A DNA stretch of 64,000 bases from Saccharopolyspora oryzae (GCF_027853915.1 NZ_JAQGLA010000020.1:1-64000); one strand, 5' to 3'; shown: positions 54,502 through 63,352, counted from the stretch's first letter. Numbers and translations are program-made. Notes: a model not told the origin generated them from the sequence alone.

Positions 54502-55140
54502 GTGAGGTTCCTTCGTCGCAACAACGCTGAGCAGGCCGCCAACCCGGAGTCCGAGAACGAGACTGCCCAGTCCGCGGCGGAGCATGCCCCCAACCACACG
54601 CCCAAGAAGGGCCGTCCCACGCCGAAGCGCCGGGAGGCCGAGGGCAAGCGGCGCGGCCCGGTCCCGCCGCCGCCGAAGACGCAGCGCGAGGCGGTCAAGC
54701 GCGCCCGCGGCAACAAGGAAGAGCGCCGCAACGCGGCCCGCGAGCGCCGCGAGCGGATGATGCAGGGCGACGACCGCTACCTGATGCCCCGCGACAAGGG
54801 CCCGGTGCGCGCCTACGTCCGCGACCTGGTGGACACCCGCCGCCACCTGATGGGCATGTTCATGCCGCTGGTGCTGATCGTGTTCGCCAGCACCCTGTCG
54901 CAGAACCTGGTGATCCAGCAGTACGCGACCCTGTTCTGCATGGCCCTGCTGGTGATGATGGTCATCGAGGGCACCCTGCTGGGCCGCTACATCAACAAGC
55001 GGGTCCGCGCGAAGTTCCCGGACTCCCAGGACAAGGCCTTCTCCCTGGGCTGGTACGCCTTCACCCGCGCGATGCAGATCCGCAAGCTCCGCGTCCCGCG
55101 CCCCCGCTACACCCCCAAGGACATCGCCAAGGTCAGCTGA
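54502..55140 (+). CDS. DUF3043 membrane protein
   Basis: The 212-residue protein has a very basic, disordered N-terminal half (KKGRPTPKRREAEGKRR and repeats of KR) and two membrane helices near residues 117-160, then a basic tail. Many actinobacteria have it near erpA. The basic arm may touch nucleic acid or acidic lipid. The GTG start is only 6 nt after TACCCT (54490-54495), which suits a leaderless transcript. Confidence 0.8.
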   Translation: MRFLRRNNAEQAANPESENETAQSAAEHAPNHTPKKGRPTPKRREAEGKRRGPVPPPPKTQREAVKRARGNKEERRNAARERRERMMQGDDRYLMPRDKGPVRAYVRDLVDTRRHLMGMFMPLVLIVFASTLSQNLVIQQYATLFCMALLVMMVIEGTLLGRYINKRVRAKFPDSQDKAFSLGWYAFTRAMQIRKLRVPRPRYTPKDIAKVS

Positions 55141-55234
55141 CCGATGCCCGCAGTGCGCGCCGACCAGCAAGTTCGCCGACCGGCGATGGCAAATTGAATC
55201 ATTCGCAGACCAGCGAACTGCAGAAATCAGTTCC

Positions 55235-55268
55235 GACGGCCGATCAGAGCTACAGCTGATCGGCCGTC
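55235..55268 (+). terminator. Hairpin terminator after the DUF3043 gene
   Basis: GACGGCCGATCAG (55235-55247) pairs with CTGATCGGCCGTC (55256-55268), about 95 nt past the stop. It also marks the left edge of the accessory island. Confidence 0.65.
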
Positions 55269-55286
55269 GTCCACTTTGCGGGCAGG

Positions 55287-55388
55287 TCACGCTATGAAAT
55301 TCGCAACGGCCGAGTAGATACTCACCCAGCTCGGAACAACCGCTGCAGCCGCAACTGCCGCCAACCGGGTGTAACGCCTCACGTCCAC
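55287..55388 (-). CDS. Predicted hydrophobic microprotein (33 aa)
   Basis: A 33-codon frame starts MDVRRYTRLAAVAAAAVV and ends YSAVANFIA. AAAGGGG lies 4 nt before GTG 55388 (a second in-frame GTG is at 55382). It has two or three basic residues and then one hydrophobic helix, like a small membrane protein or an uncleaved signal. The ribosome site lies in the hairpin AACCC/GGGTT (55391-55405). It sits 150 nt downstream of the SARP gene on the same strand, a position like that of afsS behind afsR. It is too short for usual gene finders. Confidence 0.45.
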   Translation of the reverse strand: MDVRRYTRLAAVAAAAVVPSWVSIYSAVANFIA

Positions 55389-55538
55389 GCAACCCCTTTC
55401 GGGTTAACCGTTTAAATGTGAAGCGCAGCCTAAACCACTCTATTCAGCGACCCTCACTGGGGGATGCGCACACGACCGCAGGATAACTCGAGTACTATCT
55501 GTACTGATCGATGACACGAAAAAAGTACGCGCGTTCTG

Positions 55539-58403
55539 CTATGGGTCGATCGCAGTCAACCCGAGATTCCTTCGGATTTCTTTTGCCCGCGCGCGCCCTT
55601 CCGCCGCGCCTTGGGCCTCACCTGTCGATTCGAGCGCAGCGGCAACCACATCCCAGGCATCCGCCTCTCCATGCGCGTCGCGAAGCCACTGGTACCGGGC
55701 AACAGCCTGCTTCCCGTACCGCAGAGCATCGGTGTACCGCCCGGAATCGAGCGCGACACCCGCGATCAAGCCCGCTGCTATCGCCGCTGAATCGACATCG
55801 TGCGCAGCCTCGGTCACCGACAAGGATTGACATGCGTAGGCATAGGCCGATTCGGAATCCCCGATCTTGCGGTAGATCATCGCCAGCTCCGCAAGCGCGT
55901 CGCCGAACCCCCGCGGGTCGTCGATGGTCTGGTAAATCCAGATCGCGTCTCGACAGTTCACCATCGCTTCGTCGTGGCGCCCTTGCCGGCGCAACACCTC
56001 GGCAATCCGACGCAGCGTACCCGCCTTGCGAAAGGGCTCTCCCCCGTTCGACACCAGCTGCAGGGCAGAGTTGTATATGTCTAGAGCGGCCGCGAGATTT
56101 CCGCCTTTCATCTCGCAGGATGCGAGGTTGTGCAGGCAACTGTGAACGCCGAACGACTTACCTATCGAATCGAACATGTGCGACGCTTCGTTCACATGGC
56201 GTCGAGCTCCCGCAAGGTCGCCCAACAGCATTCGGCAAACCCCGAGGTTGTTGAGGGAACCCGCCAAGCCGAGCAAATCTTCCTCCGCCCTCGCAGCATC
56301 CACCGCGGCCGCGAGCATGTCCTCCGCCTCGGCGTAGAAGCCCTGCAAGCGAAAGATCTCCCACGCGCAGTTCCCGATCCGCCAACAGTGTCCGTCCAAC
56401 CCGTGCACGCGGGTGGCCGCGCTCACCGCGACCAGGTCGTGGCGTCGCTGCTCGCACCACTGCATGGCAGCTTCGTAGTCCCCGAACGAGCGCGGAAGAA
56501 CTCGCGTTTCGAAGCCCTCCATCGGGACCGGGTCCCGGCTGGGGAAGATCACGGACGCGGCGTTGTGGACAGTCCAGACCGCCCAATCCGCCATTCGCCG
56601 CAGGGCCGCATCCGAAACGTCGGCAGGCTCCGGAAGCTGCGCCGCGTACTCGCGCACCAGGTCGTGAAGCTGGTAGCGCTCGCCATCCACTCGATCGATC
56701 AGATGCAGCGCAACCAGCACATCCAGCGCCCGGCTCACCACCTCGGCGGGTCGGTCGGACAGTGCCGCCGCACAACCGATCTCCAGATCACGACCGGGGT
56801 ACCGTCCGAGCAGTCTCAGCAGTTCCTGCTGATCGGTTTCCAGGGCCCGATACGAGGAGTTGAGCACCGCCTCGATCGTCGCTTCCTCATCATCCGCCCC
56901 TCCGAGCTTCAGCAGCACGCGTCTGTCCTGCAGCTCCAACGCCAGACTCGTCAGGGATTGAGAAGCCCTGGTCGCGGCGTGTTGGGCGAGGATGCGCACC
57001 GCCAAGGGGATCCCCGAGCACACCGCAGCCAGCTGCTGCACAGCCTCTGGTTCAGCAAGGGCCCGAGCCCCGAGTTCGGTGTGCAGCCACTGGAAGACCT
57101 CCGGCTCGGTGAGTGCCGGGACTTCGAAGTGGTACGCCCCATTCCGGACCACCAGCCCGTCAAGATGCTTGCGGCTCGTGACCAGCACGAGGCTCCCGGA
57201 AACAGCCTTCAGCACCTCGCGGACTTGTGCTGAATCGCGGGCATCGTCGAGCACCACTAGCGTTCGTTGCTGTTCGAGCAGCTGCCGCAACCGGATCATG
57301 CGTTGTTCCGCACTCGGGATGCGATCGGCCGCGACGTTCAACTGGGCCAGGAGCACCCCGACCACTTCACCCAACCCGAGCGGCGGACCACCGGTGTATC
57401 CCTGCAGCTCGACGAAGAGCACGCGGTCAGCCACTCGGCCGACGGCTTGGTGCGCCCACTGCACGACCAGTGTGGTCTTGCCGATCCCCGCCGGGCCGTC
57501 GACCGCGACCAAACCGGTCGACCGCTCATCGACCAACCTGGTGAGGTCGGCGAGCAGATCCTGCCGACCGTGGAATTCCCACGGCTGAGGCGGAAGGTAC
57601 TGGGCGACCGGACTCGCCGGCTGCACCTCGACCTCCGCGGACGGCAGCCAGGACGAGCCGCCCCGACGCAGCTCTGCTTCCCACCGACGCACCGAATCCG
57701 GGGGCTCGCTGCCCGTCATCTCCTGGAAGTTCTTCCAGTAAGCCAGGTAGAAGGGCGTGATGTCCTCGACACGTCCCAACCCGTGCAGCGCACGCATCCG
57801 CAGGATGGCCAGACGTGGATCCATGATGTCTTGGGCCAGCGAACCTTCCAACTCGTCCAAGACGTCCTCGTAGTGCTCGAGCGCCAACAGGCAGTCCATG
57901 CGCGTGCACCGCGCAGCCAACATCACCTGCGTCGACTGCAAACGCCAGTGATCAGCACGCGCACTGGACAGATCGCTCAGCGGAGGCCCTTGCCACAGCC
58001 CGATGGCATCGTCCAGCAGGTTGAGGGCGTCCTGGTGGCGCCCCTCCTTGCTCGCCGCCTTCGCAGTCCGCAACGAGCTGCGAAAGTAGTGGTAGTCAAC
58101 TGCTTCGGGGTCCACCTCGATCCAGTACATGCCCTGCCTGCTCCGGACTTCTGCCGGAGACCGCCGATTCTGCAGACCTGTCTTGACCTTGCTGATCAAT
58201 GACCGCAGATTCGGCAACCGACCAGCAGCGCTGTCGGTGTCCCACAGCCAGGACGCCAACTCGTCAGCGGAGAGCCGCTGGCCGGGGGAGTTGACCAACA
58301 AGACGCCCAACAACCCGCGTTCTTGCCGCTTCCCCCAGTGGTCGTCGAACTCGTCATCAACCCGCAAGCTGGTGGCGCCCAAGATCTTGAACAGGATGTT
58401 CAC
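55539..58403 (-). CDS. AfsR/SARP-type regulator (wHTH-BTAD, NB-ARC, TPR)
   Basis: The 954-residue protein has a winged-helix OmpR-like DNA-binding domain (about residues 1-95), a BTAD domain (about 95-250), a STAND NTPase with P-loop GPAGIGKTT (303-311) and LVVLDDARD, and C-terminal TPRs. Such proteins bind direct repeats and activate specialised metabolism or other local genes. GTG 58403 has GAGGGG upstream; an alternative GTG is at 58409. It is divergent from the peptide-dehydrogenase operon, its likely target. Confidence 0.88.
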   Translation of the reverse strand: MNILFKILGATSLRVDDEFDDHWGKRQERGLLGVLLVNSPGQRLSADELASWLWDTDSAAGRLPNLRSLISKVKTGLQNRRSPAEVRSRQGMYWIEVDPEAVDYHYFRSSLRTAKAASKEGRHQDALNLLDDAIGLWQGPPLSDLSSARADHWRLQSTQVMLAARCTRMDCLLALEHYEDVLDELEGSLAQDIMDPRLAILRMRALHGLGRVEDITPFYLAYWKNFQEMTGSEPPDSVRRWEAELRRGGSSWLPSAEVEVQPASPVAQYLPPQPWEFHGRQDLLADLTRLVDERSTGLVAVDGPAGIGKTTLVVQWAHQAVGRVADRVLFVELQGYTGGPPLGLGEVVGVLLAQLNVAADRIPSAEQRMIRLRQLLEQQRTLVVLDDARDSAQVREVLKAVSGSLVLVTSRKHLDGLVVRNGAYHFEVPALTEPEVFQWLHTELGARALAEPEAVQQLAAVCSGIPLAVRILAQHAATRASQSLTSLALELQDRRVLLKLGGADDEEATIEAVLNSSYRALETDQQELLRLLGRYPGRDLEIGCAAALSDRPAEVVSRALDVLVALHLIDRVDGERYQLHDLVREYAAQLPEPADVSDAALRRMADWAVWTVHNAASVIFPSRDPVPMEGFETRVLPRSFGDYEAAMQWCEQRRHDLVAVSAATRVHGLDGHCWRIGNCAWEIFRLQGFYAEAEDMLAAAVDAARAEEDLLGLAGSLNNLGVCRMLLGDLAGARRHVNEASHMFDSIGKSFGVHSCLHNLASCEMKGGNLAAALDIYNSALQLVSNGGEPFRKAGTLRRIAEVLRRQGRHDEAMVNCRDAIWIYQTIDDPRGFGDALAELAMIYRKIGDSESAYAYACQSLSVTEAAHDVDSAAIAAGLIAGVALDSGRYTDALRYGKQAVARYQWLRDAHGEADAWDVVAAALESTGEAQGAAEGRARAKEIRRNLGLTAIDP

Positions 58404-58650
58404 CAGCACCCCCTCGCTGGTCCCCCGAACCCGTCGAGCTTCCGAGTATTGCCCGGATGAATTCCCGTTCATACGACCAACGGGTCGAATTGTCGTGGTT
58501 CGGCGAGCCACCCCTCGGAAACCGAATGACAACGGAACGCCAATGAGTCGCCGACACCGGCGCGAACCCGATCGAAAGCAAGTGCGACAAGATCGAAAAT
58601 GTGTCTTTTACCAGCACCGACAACGCCCCGTCGAACTTCTCGGCGACGGA
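58404..58650. other. Divergent promoter region with direct repeat
   Basis: The region between the SARP gene and the small peptide holds the direct repeat ACGGAA(C/T)GCCAATG at 58532-58545 and, inside the next gene start, 58646-58659. SARP proteins bind direct repeats, usually 11 or 22 bp apart; here the spacing is 114 bp, so the link is weak. AT-richer stretches near 58590-58610 may hold a promoter. Confidence 0.4.
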
Positions 58651-58755
58651 ATGCCAATGTCCACGTCGCAACCTCGTCACCGAATCCGGCCGGCCGAACC
58701 GGCAGCGGGGGCTGCGCAGGAGCTCCTCGCCGGCTGGTCCGAGGAGATGAGATGA
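58651..58755 (+). CDS. Predicted small peptide (34 aa) coupled to the dehydrogenase
   Basis: A short frame begins MPMSTSQPRHRIRPAEP and ends ELLAGWSEEMR. Its stop overlaps the dehydrogenase start as ATGA, the common sign of coupled translation. The start may be ATG 58651 or 58657; the frame is open further upstream. It could be a leader peptide, a peptide product or only a translational coupler. No family recognised. Confidence 0.4.
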   Translation: MPMSTSQPRHRIRPAEPAAGAAQELLAGWSEEMR

Positions 58756-60005
58756 ACCGAGCAGATGTCGTAGTCGTTGGTCTGGGCTTCGTCGGCGTGC
58801 CGCTGGCGACCGCCGCAGCACGCGCGGGTTTCCGGGTGTGCGGTGTCGACGCAACGGCCGAGAAGCTGGCGCAGATCGAGAAGTCCGTCGAGCGGCGGAC
58901 CGCGGCCCCGGAGCTGCAGGCGGTGCTCGACGCTGGGCGGCTAGAACTCCGCAGACGCGGTGAACTCCCGGACGCCGACGTGTACTGCCTGAGCGTGCCC
59001 ACGCCGATGCGGGCCGATGGGTCGGTCGACACCTCTCAGCTGCGGGACGCCGCGGAATCAGTGGGAAAGTCCATGCGCAAAGGAGCGTTGGTGCTCGTTC
59101 ACAGCACCTGCGCGCCGGGCAGCTTGGAAGAACAGATCATCCCGCACATCGCCCGGAAGTCACGACTGCTTCCGGGGATCGACTTCCACATCGCACACGC
59201 TCCTGAGCGAATCGATCCGGCGCGTGACGTAGCGGCAACCGGATTGCCACGCGTGGTCGCTGGACTCACGCCGCAGTGCACGAAAGCAGCCGCGGCATTC
59301 CTGCGCAGCATCTTCGACCAGGTAATCCCGGTCAGCAGCATCCGCACGGCCGAGTTCGTGAAGACATTCGAGAACACGTTCCGCTTGGTCAACATCTCGT
59401 TGGCGAACGAACTCGCCGAGGTGTGCCGAGGTCACGACGTCGACCCGGTCGAGATCATCGAGGCAGCAGCCACGAAACCGTACGGGTTCCTGCCCCATCG
59501 GCCGGGAATCGGCGCTGGTGGCGGTTGCATCCCAGTGGTAACCGAGTTCTTCCGCACCTCAGCTCGACAGCGCGGGATCATCCCTCCGATGGTCGAAGCG
59601 GCGCTTGCGGTGAACGCGGCGATGCCCGGACGCACGGTGGAGCTGATCCGCGATCGACTGGCTCAGTCGTGGAAGCTGCCCCTCAACCGCTGCAGGGTTC
59701 TCGTCGTGGGAATCACCTACAAGCCGGACGTGATCGACATCCGGAACTCGTGCGCGATCCGGGTGATCGACCGTCTCAGCGCGGAAGCCGCGGGTGTCGA
59801 CTACTACGATCCCGGCATCCCGCTCCTGAGGTTGGGGCGCGGAAGGATGCTGCGTTCGACAGCTCGGCTCGACGCGACCGGATTCGACGTCGCGGTGATC
59901 CTCACCAAGCACACCTCGCTGGACTACAGCGCATTGCGGACTGGGAAGTTGCCGGTGCTCGACTGCTCGTCGGGGACGCCGGTTCCGTGGGAAGACCACG
60001 CGTAG
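58752..60005 (+). CDS. UDP-sugar dehydrogenase of the WecC/UDP-glucose dehydrogenase family, variant active site
   Basis: The 417-residue protein has an N-terminal NAD-binding domain (VVVGLGFVGVP, residues 7-17), a central helical domain with FVKTFENTFRLVNISLANELAE, and a C-terminal UDP-binding domain (VVGITYKPDVIDIRNS). Cys259 is the catalytic thiol, but the motif reads GGGCIPVV instead of GGHCIPVD, so the conserved His and Asp are Gly258 and Val263. The enzyme may be slower, act on another sugar, or be non-classical. GAGGAG is 5 nt before ATG 58752. Confidence 0.85.
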   Translation: MNRADVVVVGLGFVGVPLATAAARAGFRVCGVDATAEKLAQIEKSVERRTAAPELQAVLDAGRLELRRRGELPDADVYCLSVPTPMRADGSVDTSQLRDAAESVGKSMRKGALVLVHSTCAPGSLEEQIIPHIARKSRLLPGIDFHIAHAPERIDPARDVAATGLPRVVAGLTPQCTKAAAAFLRSIFDQVIPVSSIRTAEFVKTFENTFRLVNISLANELAEVCRGHDVDPVEIIEAAATKPYGFLPHRPGIGAGGGCIPVVTEFFRTSARQRGIIPPMVEAALAVNAAMPGRTVELIRDRLAQSWKLPLNRCRVLVVGITYKPDVIDIRNSCAIRVIDRLSAEAAGVDYYDPGIPLLRLGRGRMLRSTARLDATGFDVAVILTKHTSLDYSALRTGKLPVLDCSSGTPVPWEDHA

Positions 60006-60026
60006 CTGCGCGGAGGAGACGCTGCG

Positions 60027-60473
60027 ATGTCCTATCGAACCACCACAGCAACGCGACTCGAGAGCAACGACACCGGCCTTGGCGTTGAAAAGCGGGCATG
60101 TCACTCGACCACCACGACCGATGACCCATACCTGCTGGTCCATTCCGAAGTAGCACCGCCGGAATGGCTCGAAATCGCCGACGTTCTCGTGCTGGCCGAG
60201 CAGACCGACGAGGAGGTCGCGCACCGGGCAGCTGTGATCGCGCTCGGCCGTTTCCCCGGCTGCGCAGCCACGGTGACGAGAGTGGGAACCAGGTTTCTGG
60301 CGCACACGAGAACGTCGGCGGTGGTGGTCTTCCGCGCTCCTGCCACTCCAGAAGGCTGCGCGGACCTCGTTCATGCTCGACTGTTGTCCGAATGCGCATC
60401 GGAGGAAGGTGGCGGGAGCTCGGCCAGACGGTTGCGCAGCGATTCGACATGCGGGCCGCCGATCTCCTCGTAG
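60027..60473 (+). CDS. Hypothetical protein of the accessory operon
   Basis: The 148-residue product begins 21 nt after the dehydrogenase stop with GGAGGAG 8 nt before ATG. The central part (PEWLEIADVLVLAEQTDEEVAHRAAVIALGRFPGCAATV) may form a small alpha/beta domain. The last about 35 codons overlap the 3' end of the opposing STAND gene and read as low-complexity, so the frame may have lost its original stop. No family recognised. Confidence 0.5.
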   Translation: MSYRTTTATRLESNDTGLGVEKRACHSTTTTDDPYLLVHSEVAPPEWLEIADVLVLAEQTDEEVAHRAAVIALGRFPGCAATVTRVGTRFLAHTRTSAVVVFRAPATPEGCADLVHARLLSECASEEGGGSSARRLRSDSTCGPPISS

Positions 60474-62542
60474 AGCTCGCACGCCTGCCACAGGCAGCTT
60501 CGCGCAGCCTCCAGATCGTCCGCACGTTCATGAGCTGCACCCAACGCAGCGAGCAGTTCCGCGACGTAGAAGTTGGAGCCGATCTCGCGCATTACCGTCA
60601 ACGCCTTGCGGAGAGCGGTAACCGCAGCGTCCGGATGCCCGGCCGCCACATGGGTCTCGCCGAGGAACGTCGACACACGTGCTGCCCCACCGGGGTCGGG
60701 GAGCTCGAGCATCAGGTCCACCGAGCGCGAGAGTTCCCCGATGGCCTCTTCGTACCGCCCCGAAGCTGCCAAAGTCTCACCGATGCGACGTGTGCGCAGT
60801 GCAGCTCCACGACGGTCGCCCAGTCGATGGTCCAGCTCGAGAGCTCGGCGGAACATTGCGAGTGCTTCGTCCAGCTTTCCCCGTTGCTTGGCCAGGATTC
60901 CCAATCTGGACGTCGCCGTGGCCTGGCTCGGCAGGTCCCCCACCTGCTCGGCCAACACCATCGCCCTGGTCAGCTCGCGTTGTCCTTCGTCGAGGCGGTG
61001 CAGGTTCAGGAGCGCATGGCCGAACTGACCGCGGAGGCGGGACTCCGCACGAGGGTTTCCTTCCCGTTCCGCCGCCCGCACGGCGAGTTCTGAGGTGTCC
61101 AACCAATCCCGGTAGTGCTTGCGATAGACGAACAAGCTCCACATCGCCTCACCGAACTGCCATGTCAGGCCTGACCAGTCCCGCTCCGCAGCTTCCCGTT
61201 GCGCCTGCACCAGGTTGGCCCGCTCCTGCTCCAACCACTCGAGCGCTGTTGCCACGGAGGAGAACGGCAAGTCGGCCACGGCGTCCCGTTCCGAGATGTA
61301 CCAACGACCGGGAGTGATCAGCCGGTCGGCGCCGAACGCGCAGTCCAGGTACCAGGAGACCATTCGACGCACTGACGCTGTGCGCTCATCCTGGGGCATT
61401 TCAGCCGCCGCCTGCTCACGGGCGTGGAGTCGGAGGAGGTCGTGGAACCTGAACCTGTTCTCCGCTGGCTCGTCGAGCAGGTTCGCTTCGACCAGTGCCT
61501 CGATCCCGTCCAACACTTCCGGCAGTGCACGCCCCACAGCGGCAGCAGCGACCTCCGGACCGAACGTGGTGCCCGGATGATCCGCAAGCACCCGGTACAG
61601 CTCAGCTTGTTCAGAGGTCAGCTTCCGGTACGAGATGTCGAAGACGGCTTTCACCGAAACATCACCACGCAGTGCCAAGGACGGCAACCGCCGTCGTTCA
61701 TCCTGGAGATCCGTCGCGATCCGCTGCAACGACCACTTCCGATGCGCCATCAGCCGAGCCGCCGCCACCATCAGCGCAACTGGAAGTCCACCGCACAGAT
61801 CGGCCACCTCTCGTGCAGCGGGCAGTTCGCGCTGAACCCGTTCGGGCCCCAGCACATTGGACAGCAGGGCCAGGGACTCTGCCTGCTGCAACGGGCCGAC
61901 ATCCAGGAAATGGGCACCCTGCAGGCCGAGTCCGGAAAGTCGGTACCGACTGGTCACGACCACCAGGCAAGACTCCCCGTGCGGCAGCAGCGGGCGCACC
62001 TGAGCTGCAGAAACGGCATCATCCAGAAACAGGACCAGCCGTTTGCCGGAAGTGACCTCGCAATACAGCGAACGCAGCTGGTCGAGGTCGGCCGGAATCA
62101 ACTCCGGAGCCGTCCCAAGAGCCCGGACGAAGGTTTCCAGAACCTGTGAGGGCGACGTGGGTTCCCGCGCTGAGAAAGCGCCCAGGTCTGCGTACAGCGC
62201 ACCGTCGGGAAAATCACCTTCGAAGGAACGCAGCCAGTGCGAGACGAGTGCGGACTTTCCGGCACCACCGACTCCGCTGACCACCACTATTGCTGATCGT
62301 CCAACACTGTCCGCAAGAATTTCCCGCAATATTTCGGCGATCCGGTCCCGTTCGACGAAGAAGCGCGGAGCCCCGGGCAACATGTCGGGAGCAGGTTCAG
62401 GACCAGCTCGCTCCACGCCGGCGAAATGCACGTGCACGCCACCGTGCACGACACCTGCCTGCACGGAATTTCCGGCCACCGTGCCTTCCACGGCATTCAC
62501 GACAGCCGGATCTGGATGCATCGGGAACTTCTGGCGACTCAT
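60371..62542 (-). CDS. NLR-like STAND NTPase with TPRs and N-terminal amyloid-motif-like sequence
   Basis: The 723-residue protein has a short N-terminal motif (residues 16-40), a STAND NTPase with P-loop GVGGAGKS (90-97), LVLFLDDA, and CGGLPVALMVAAARLM, a winged-helix segment, then about eight TPRs. The N-terminal motif ends GNSVQAGVVHGGVHVHF; its VQAG core resembles the RHIM-like bacterial amyloid signalling motif found on actinobacterial NLR-like proteins. No DNA-binding domain is present, so it differs in kind from the SARP protein. ATG 62542 is chosen; the ribosome site is weak. Confidence 0.85.
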   Translation of the reverse strand: MSRQKFPMHPDPAVVNAVEGTVAGNSVQAGVVHGGVHVHFAGVERAGPEPAPDMLPGAPRFFVERDRIAEILREILADSVGRSAIVVVSGVGGAGKSALVSHWLRSFEGDFPDGALYADLGAFSAREPTSPSQVLETFVRALGTAPELIPADLDQLRSLYCEVTSGKRLVLFLDDAVSAAQVRPLLPHGESCLVVVTSRYRLSGLGLQGAHFLDVGPLQQAESLALLSNVLGPERVQRELPAAREVADLCGGLPVALMVAAARLMAHRKWSLQRIATDLQDERRRLPSLALRGDVSVKAVFDISYRKLTSEQAELYRVLADHPGTTFGPEVAAAAVGRALPEVLDGIEALVEANLLDEPAENRFRFHDLLRLHAREQAAAEMPQDERTASVRRMVSWYLDCAFGADRLITPGRWYISERDAVADLPFSSVATALEWLEQERANLVQAQREAAERDWSGLTWQFGEAMWSLFVYRKHYRDWLDTSELAVRAAEREGNPRAESRLRGQFGHALLNLHRLDEGQRELTRAMVLAEQVGDLPSQATATSRLGILAKQRGKLDEALAMFRRALELDHRLGDRRGAALRTRRIGETLAASGRYEEAIGELSRSVDLMLELPDPGGAARVSTFLGETHVAAGHPDAAVTALRKALTVMREIGSNFYVAELLAALGAAHERADDLEAARSCLWQACELYEEIGGPHVESLRNRLAELPPPSSDAHSDNSRA
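62423..62497 (-). other. RHIM/BASS3-like amyloid signalling motif
   Basis: Residues 16-40 of the NLR-like protein read N-x-V-x-G-T-V-x-G-N-x-V-Q-A-G with a following HGGV. Bacterial amyloid signalling motifs of this kind let STAND receptors template partner effectors. The assignment rests on pattern similarity. Confidence 0.55.
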
Positions 62543-62793
62543 GCCCCCGCCCACGAGCTCTGCACCATGGTCCGAGATCGACCAAGTGTCGCACGAAAGC
62601 GGACAGCGCAGGCCTAACACGCACTAATCGGCGCAGCGCACCGCATTCTCGACACGCTTTTTCGACCGTATTGACCAAATCCAGTCCGGTAATCGGAGTA
62701 CTCGAATGTGGGGAAGAGCTCCCCGCCCCTGCGCCCAATGCCGGTCGCGGCTGGGTAACGTTTGTACCACTCAGGGGTGCGGAGGTACTTGCA

Positions 62794-63333
62794 GTGCGCG
62801 CGTTGGTGCTCGGTGGGGCTCGTTCTGGGAAGTCCGCTCATGCCGAGGGTTTGGTCCGCGCCGACGAGGTGGTCACCTACGTGGCCACCGCTCGGCGGGT
62901 TGCCGGTGATCGCGAGTGGGACGAGCGGATCGCCGCGCACGTCGCTCGGCGGCCCGCGAGTTGGCGGACCGTCGAAGCTCCGGACACCGGCTCGCTGTGC
63001 CGGGTTCTGACCGGTGCTCCCGTTGGTGCGTCCGTGCTCGTCGACGACATCGCCACCTGGTTGACCGGTGTGCTCGACGACGCCGGGGCTTGGGAGCGGG
63101 ATCCCGCTGCGCTGGAGGTCGTGGCCGCGAAGTGCGATGAGCTCGTCGAGGCCGTCACCGGTTGTGCCGGGCGGTTGGTGCTCGTCTCCGCCGAGGTCGG
63201 GCTGGGCATCGTTCCGGCGACCCGGTCTGGGAGGCTGTTCCGCGACGAGCTCGGCGCGCTCAACGCCCGGCTGGCCGAGGTGTGCGACGAGGTCGTCCTG
63301 CTCGTCGCCGGTCTTCCGCTCCGGCTGCGCTGA
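62794..63333 (+). CDS. cobU: Adenosylcobinamide kinase / guanylyltransferase
   Basis: The 179-residue bifunctional enzyme activates adenosylcobinamide with GTP during cobalamin nucleotide-loop assembly. The P-loop is GGARSGKS (residues 7-14) and His49 in AAHVARRP is the likely guanylyl carrier. GTG 62794 has GGAGG 8 nt upstream. It is followed by cobT. Confidence 0.9.
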   Translation: MRALVLGGARSGKSAHAEGLVRADEVVTYVATARRVAGDREWDERIAAHVARRPASWRTVEAPDTGSLCRVLTGAPVGASVLVDDIATWLTGVLDDAGAWERDPAALEVVAAKCDELVEAVTGCAGRLVLVSAEVGLGIVPATRSGRLFRDELGALNARLAEVCDEVVLLVAGLPLRLR

Positions 63334-63352
63334 AATCGACACGGAGGTTCGC

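Noticed and set aside
54466-54531. Direct repeat GCAACAACGCTGAG around the DUF3043 start
   Set aside because: One copy lies within codons 6-10 of the gene; two short copies are not enough to claim a regulatory site.
55400-55538. Possible attachment site or integrase remnant at the island edge
   Set aside because: No integrase, tRNA or direct repeat matching the far end of the island could be found.
62543-62793. Cobalamin riboswitch upstream of cobU
   Set aside because: The conserved B12-box (GCCACTG-like) and the usual 200-nt fold are not visible, and cobU has a normal short leader.
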